From NCBI GenBank assembly GCA_003550625.1, contig PUKU01000061.1, forward strand, positions 1 to 5,993: 5,993 nucleotides of DNA, in the 5' to 3' direction. Positions 4,365 to 5,993 of the stretch are shown here, one piece after another. The stretch comes from Candidatus Aenigmatarchaeota archaeon. GTDB lineage: Archaea; Aenigmatarchaeota; Aenigmatarchaeia; PWEA01. The notes beneath the pieces were generated by a model that was given only the letters and a program-made list of their open reading frames with translations, was not told the DNA's origin and did not search any database. Each line of letters opens with the position of its first letter. Within the stretch, counting starts at the first letter, position 1. A program made the position numbers and the translations under genes.

Positions 4365-5330
4365 TCAGTCCATTGGCATGTACGAAACGGTATGTTCATC
4401 TTCCTTTTCAAATATAACCTCTGTCGAGGACCCACCGCTTATTTCAAACGAACTGCCGTATAGTTCAAGATCTCTCAACCACATTTGGTTTCCGCCCTCG
4501 TCTATTATACGGTTTCCTGTACCCTCAATTTCATAGCCATCCTCCAAGGGGTTTGTTATGTTGAACCTGTGCTCACCACCTTCTTCACGAACGAAGTAAG
4601 CGTGCTGCGACATCTGTACAACGGGGTCCTTGGCATGTCTTGTGTGGACTGTTATCTTACCTAGCTCAAGTTCTCCGTTGCTGTTTTTTATGTTCACCTT
4701 CGAACTGTAGTCGAAGGTAATATCACCTCTTTCGTAGTCAACATATATCCTTCGACCCCTTCCTCCTACGTCGTCTGTAAATAAGAATTCACCTCTCATG
4801 TAGTTTATTACTTCATACTGATCTTCTTCTATATCATTTCTTCCGACAGCAGAGCTGTATTCGAAGTCCTGGCTCCCTGGATTTACAGGGTATTCTGTTT
4901 CTAATGGGAAGTCTGGTTCAAAGGAATCACGGCGTCTTGTGAGTGCTTCCTCTTCTATTTCAGGATATAGCTTCGCTCCTTCTTCACCTATTTCGTAAGT
5001 TTGACCGGTTTCCAGGTTCTCCACCTTCACATACTTCCATATCGACGGATTGAAGGCACATTCGACTAAGTTTTCTCCATTCATGTTGCTAAGCTTGTTT
5101 TCATCCAGAACACCGGCTTCTCCTGTGGAAAGACATTCCGGTGATGAAATAATTCTTGCGAAGGCAGCAGATGCATGTAGTCCACCCTGGGTTTGTTCGA
5201 TTCCTTCAATATCCACGGTTGCTCCTGTGATAAAGACAGAGTAGAAAGCATAGAGATACAGAAGGGATATCATGAAATAAACGAGTTTCATTATCATCTT
5301 TCCGTCTCCCTTCTTGCTTTTGAAAAACAT
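4365..5330 (-). CDS. Large membrane-anchored exported protein of unknown function
   Basis: This 321-residue protein has the N-terminus MFFKSKKGDGKMIMK and one hydrophobic helix at about 16-37, rich in Tyr and Phe (LVYFMISLLYLYAFYSVFITG), followed by an exported domain of about 280 residues. An early segment has two cysteines bracketing acidic and Asn-rich sequence (SSPECLSTGEAG, then ENLVECAF), likely a disulfide-closed loop. The rest is mostly beta-like with many Glu/Asp and Gly, including GGRGRRIYVDYERGDITFDY and the C-terminal GSSFEISGGSSTEVIF. KKG at 6-8 is followed by Asp and more charge before the helix, so it is an imperfect prepilin site and may be an uncleaved anchor. The start is ATG at 5330, sharing one base with the preceding stop (TGATG), a sign of coupled translation. 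It is the second-largest product of the locus. Confidence 0.8.
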   Translation of the reverse strand: MFFKSKKGDGKMIMKLVYFMISLLYLYAFYSVFITGATVDIEGIEQTQGGLHASAAFARIISSPECLSTGEAGVLDENKLSNMNGENLVECAFNPSIWKYVKVENLETGQTYEIGEEGAKLYPEIEEEALTRRRDSFEPDFPLETEYPVNPGSQDFEYSSAVGRNDIEEDQYEVINYMRGEFLFTDDVGGRGRRIYVDYERGDITFDYSSKVNIKNSNGELELGKITVHTRHAKDPVVQMSQHAYFVREEGGEHRFNITNPLEDGYEIEGTGNRIIDEGGNQMWLRDLELYGSSFEISGGSSTEVIFEKEDEHTVSYMPMD

Positions 5331-5740
5331 CAGAGATCATCTTCCAGTGATATTTTACCGTCCTCGAACCTCACATCGACCATGAAACCGCATTCCACAG
5401 AGAAGTAGCTGTGTTCGGGCGATGATGTTTGTGATGTGAAGTAAAATTCTCCTCTACCTAACTCGCCCTTTATGGTGTTGTTCCTGAAAATTATTTCGTT
5501 GCACTGCATTGGTATTCCTTCAACAATTTCTGTGTTTTCCTGGAAAGAATGGGATGTTGTGTAGGCTGCGGCTAGTTCGGACATCGTGAAGCTAAACTGG
5601 GTACCTCCTCCCATTCCTAACATTGCCATGAATACGCTGCCCATGACCGTTGTAGTGAAGAGAAGAACAGCAAGTAGTAGTATGAGAAGCATCGCTTCCT
5701 TGACTCCTATACCCTTTCTTTCACAGAGCATTGTTTTCAA
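5330..5740 (-). CDS. Type IV pilin-like protein with Glu at +5
   Basis: This 136-residue protein starts MKTMLCERKG, then IGVKEAMLLILLLAVLLF, with the hydrophobic stretch running to about residue 41 and a Gly-rich turn (GMGGG, 42-46) after it. If cut after Gly10, a Glu falls at +5 (Glu15), the hallmark of type IV pilins and the best prepilin signature in this window. The exported part has C80 and C117, which could form the usual pilin-type disulfide, and an ELAAAY helix at 55-60. The start was chosen as TTG at 5740 because GGGAG lies six bases upstream; an ATG three codons later has no well-placed ribosome site. It shares one base with the next start (TGATG). A role as a major or minor pilin subunit is inferred. 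Confidence 0.82.
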   Translation of the reverse strand: MKTMLCERKGIGVKEAMLLILLLAVLLFTTTVMGSVFMAMLGMGGGTQFSFTMSELAAAYTTSHSFQENTEIVEGIPMQCNEIIFRNNTIKGELGRGEFYFTSQTSSPEHSYFSVECGFMVDVRFEDGKISLEDDL

Positions 5741-5751
5741 GATAAACTCCC

Positions 5752-5771
5752 AGATTTAAATCATTTTAAGA
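5752..5771 (-). promoter_or_regulatory. AT-rich possible promoter before the Glu+5 pilin-like gene
   Basis: The 39-bp gap holds two TATA-like stretches, TTAAAAT (centred about 26 bases before the TTG start) and TTTAAAT within the 10-bp palindrome GATTTAAATC (5752-5761). Either could position transcription for the downstream genes. The evidence is composition and spacing only. Confidence 0.25.
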
Positions 5772-5779
5772 CAACGGGG

Positions 5780-5992
5780 CTAGACGAAGTCGGGCTGCTC
5801 TACATGTATGCTGTACTGGCATGTATAGTAGTAGTCTTCCTCGTCAATTTCCCTGTAACACATACCATAGTGGTTGTCGTTCTTGTCCAGGACTATCTCC
5901 CAACCACTCGGGCATACGCAGTTCGCGTCCTCGGCAGCATTATACCTGTGGTTGGGTGCTCTCATTGCTCTTATGCACATTATCTCACCATC
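5780..5992 (-). CDS. Cys-rich exported-protein fragment (N-terminus outside window)
   Basis: The frame is open to the right edge (Asp-Gly-Glu-Ile precede the first Met), and ends at TAG 5780-5782. Numbering from the Met at 5980, cysteines lie at 2, 21, 23, 41 and 54, with a CVCPSGW segment (21-27), a YGMC segment (38-41) and an acidic EEDYYY stretch (47-52). There is no hydrophobic helix, unlike every other gene on this strand, and the cysteine number is odd, which suggests that partner cysteines and a membrane anchor lie further upstream. Alternatively, GGTGA four bases before the Met could make it a separate 66-residue protein. It is 39 bases upstream of the pilin-like gene and probably part of the same locus. 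The family is not recognised; the CxCPxGW look is reminiscent of small disulfide-rich domains. Confidence 0.65.
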   Translation of the reverse strand, partial: DGEIMCIRAMRAPNHRYNAAEDANCVCPSGWEIVLDKNDNHYGMCYREIDEEDYYYTCQYSIHVEQPDFV

Positions 5993-5993
5993 A

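Noticed and set aside
4361..4435. Earlier start (ATG at 4435) for the gene ending at 3854
   Set aside because: It would overlap the upstream gene by about 70 bases and move the KRG-plus-helix signal 25 residues inward; the ATG at 4360, right after the upstream stop, fits better.
1..5993. CRISPR array, insertion sequence or attachment site
   Set aside because: No regularly spaced direct repeats, transposase frame or terminal inverted repeats were seen. I also saw no duplicate of the tRNA 3' end elsewhere in the window that would indicate an integrated element.

Overview
The window looks archaeal. Its clearest marker is a glycine tRNA gene (CCC anticodon, 656-883) interrupted by three short introns; at least two of them show the bulge-helix-bulge (BHB) folds cut by the archaeal splicing endonuclease. 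Shine-Dalgarno cores (GGTGA, GGGAG, AGGT), TATA-like boxes and many proteins with type IV-pilin-like (class III) N-termini agree. The exported domains are visibly rich in Asp/Glu, which would fit a salt-adapted archaeon, possibly of the DPANN group. That placement is inference only.

Layout. (1) 3-629, plus strand: the C-terminal half of a PLP-dependent threonine synthase-like enzyme, cut by the window edge. (2) 630-891, plus strand: a TATA-like site, a perfect 12-bp palindrome, the tRNA-Gly(CCC) gene with introns in the D-loop, at 37/38 and at 59/60, then a T5 terminator. The 37/38 and 59/60 introns resemble each other in sequence. (3) 884-5993, minus strand: a dense run of eleven genes, with gaps of 0-42 bp or short overlaps, ending one base from the tRNA 3' end.

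The minus-strand genes, in transcription order from 5993 down to 884, are: a Cys-rich C-terminal fragment; ten proteins that each have a basic N-terminus and one hydrophobic helix, then an exported domain. Eight of these ten carry a basic-residue-plus-Gly motif before the helix. One (2257-3237) carries a six-rung GLUG beta-helix. A neighbouring 56-residue gene (2083-2253) has nearly the same N-terminal module with almost nothing behind it. Two adjacent proteins share a C-x7-CC-x7-C-xn-CC pattern, and the last two share an ungapped anchor sequence. The simplest reading is a locus for pilin-like or minor-pilin surface components, perhaps forming one filament or adhesive structure. No assembly ATPase, membrane platform protein or prepilin peptidase is visible here, so the assembly system is either outside the window or not pilus-like.
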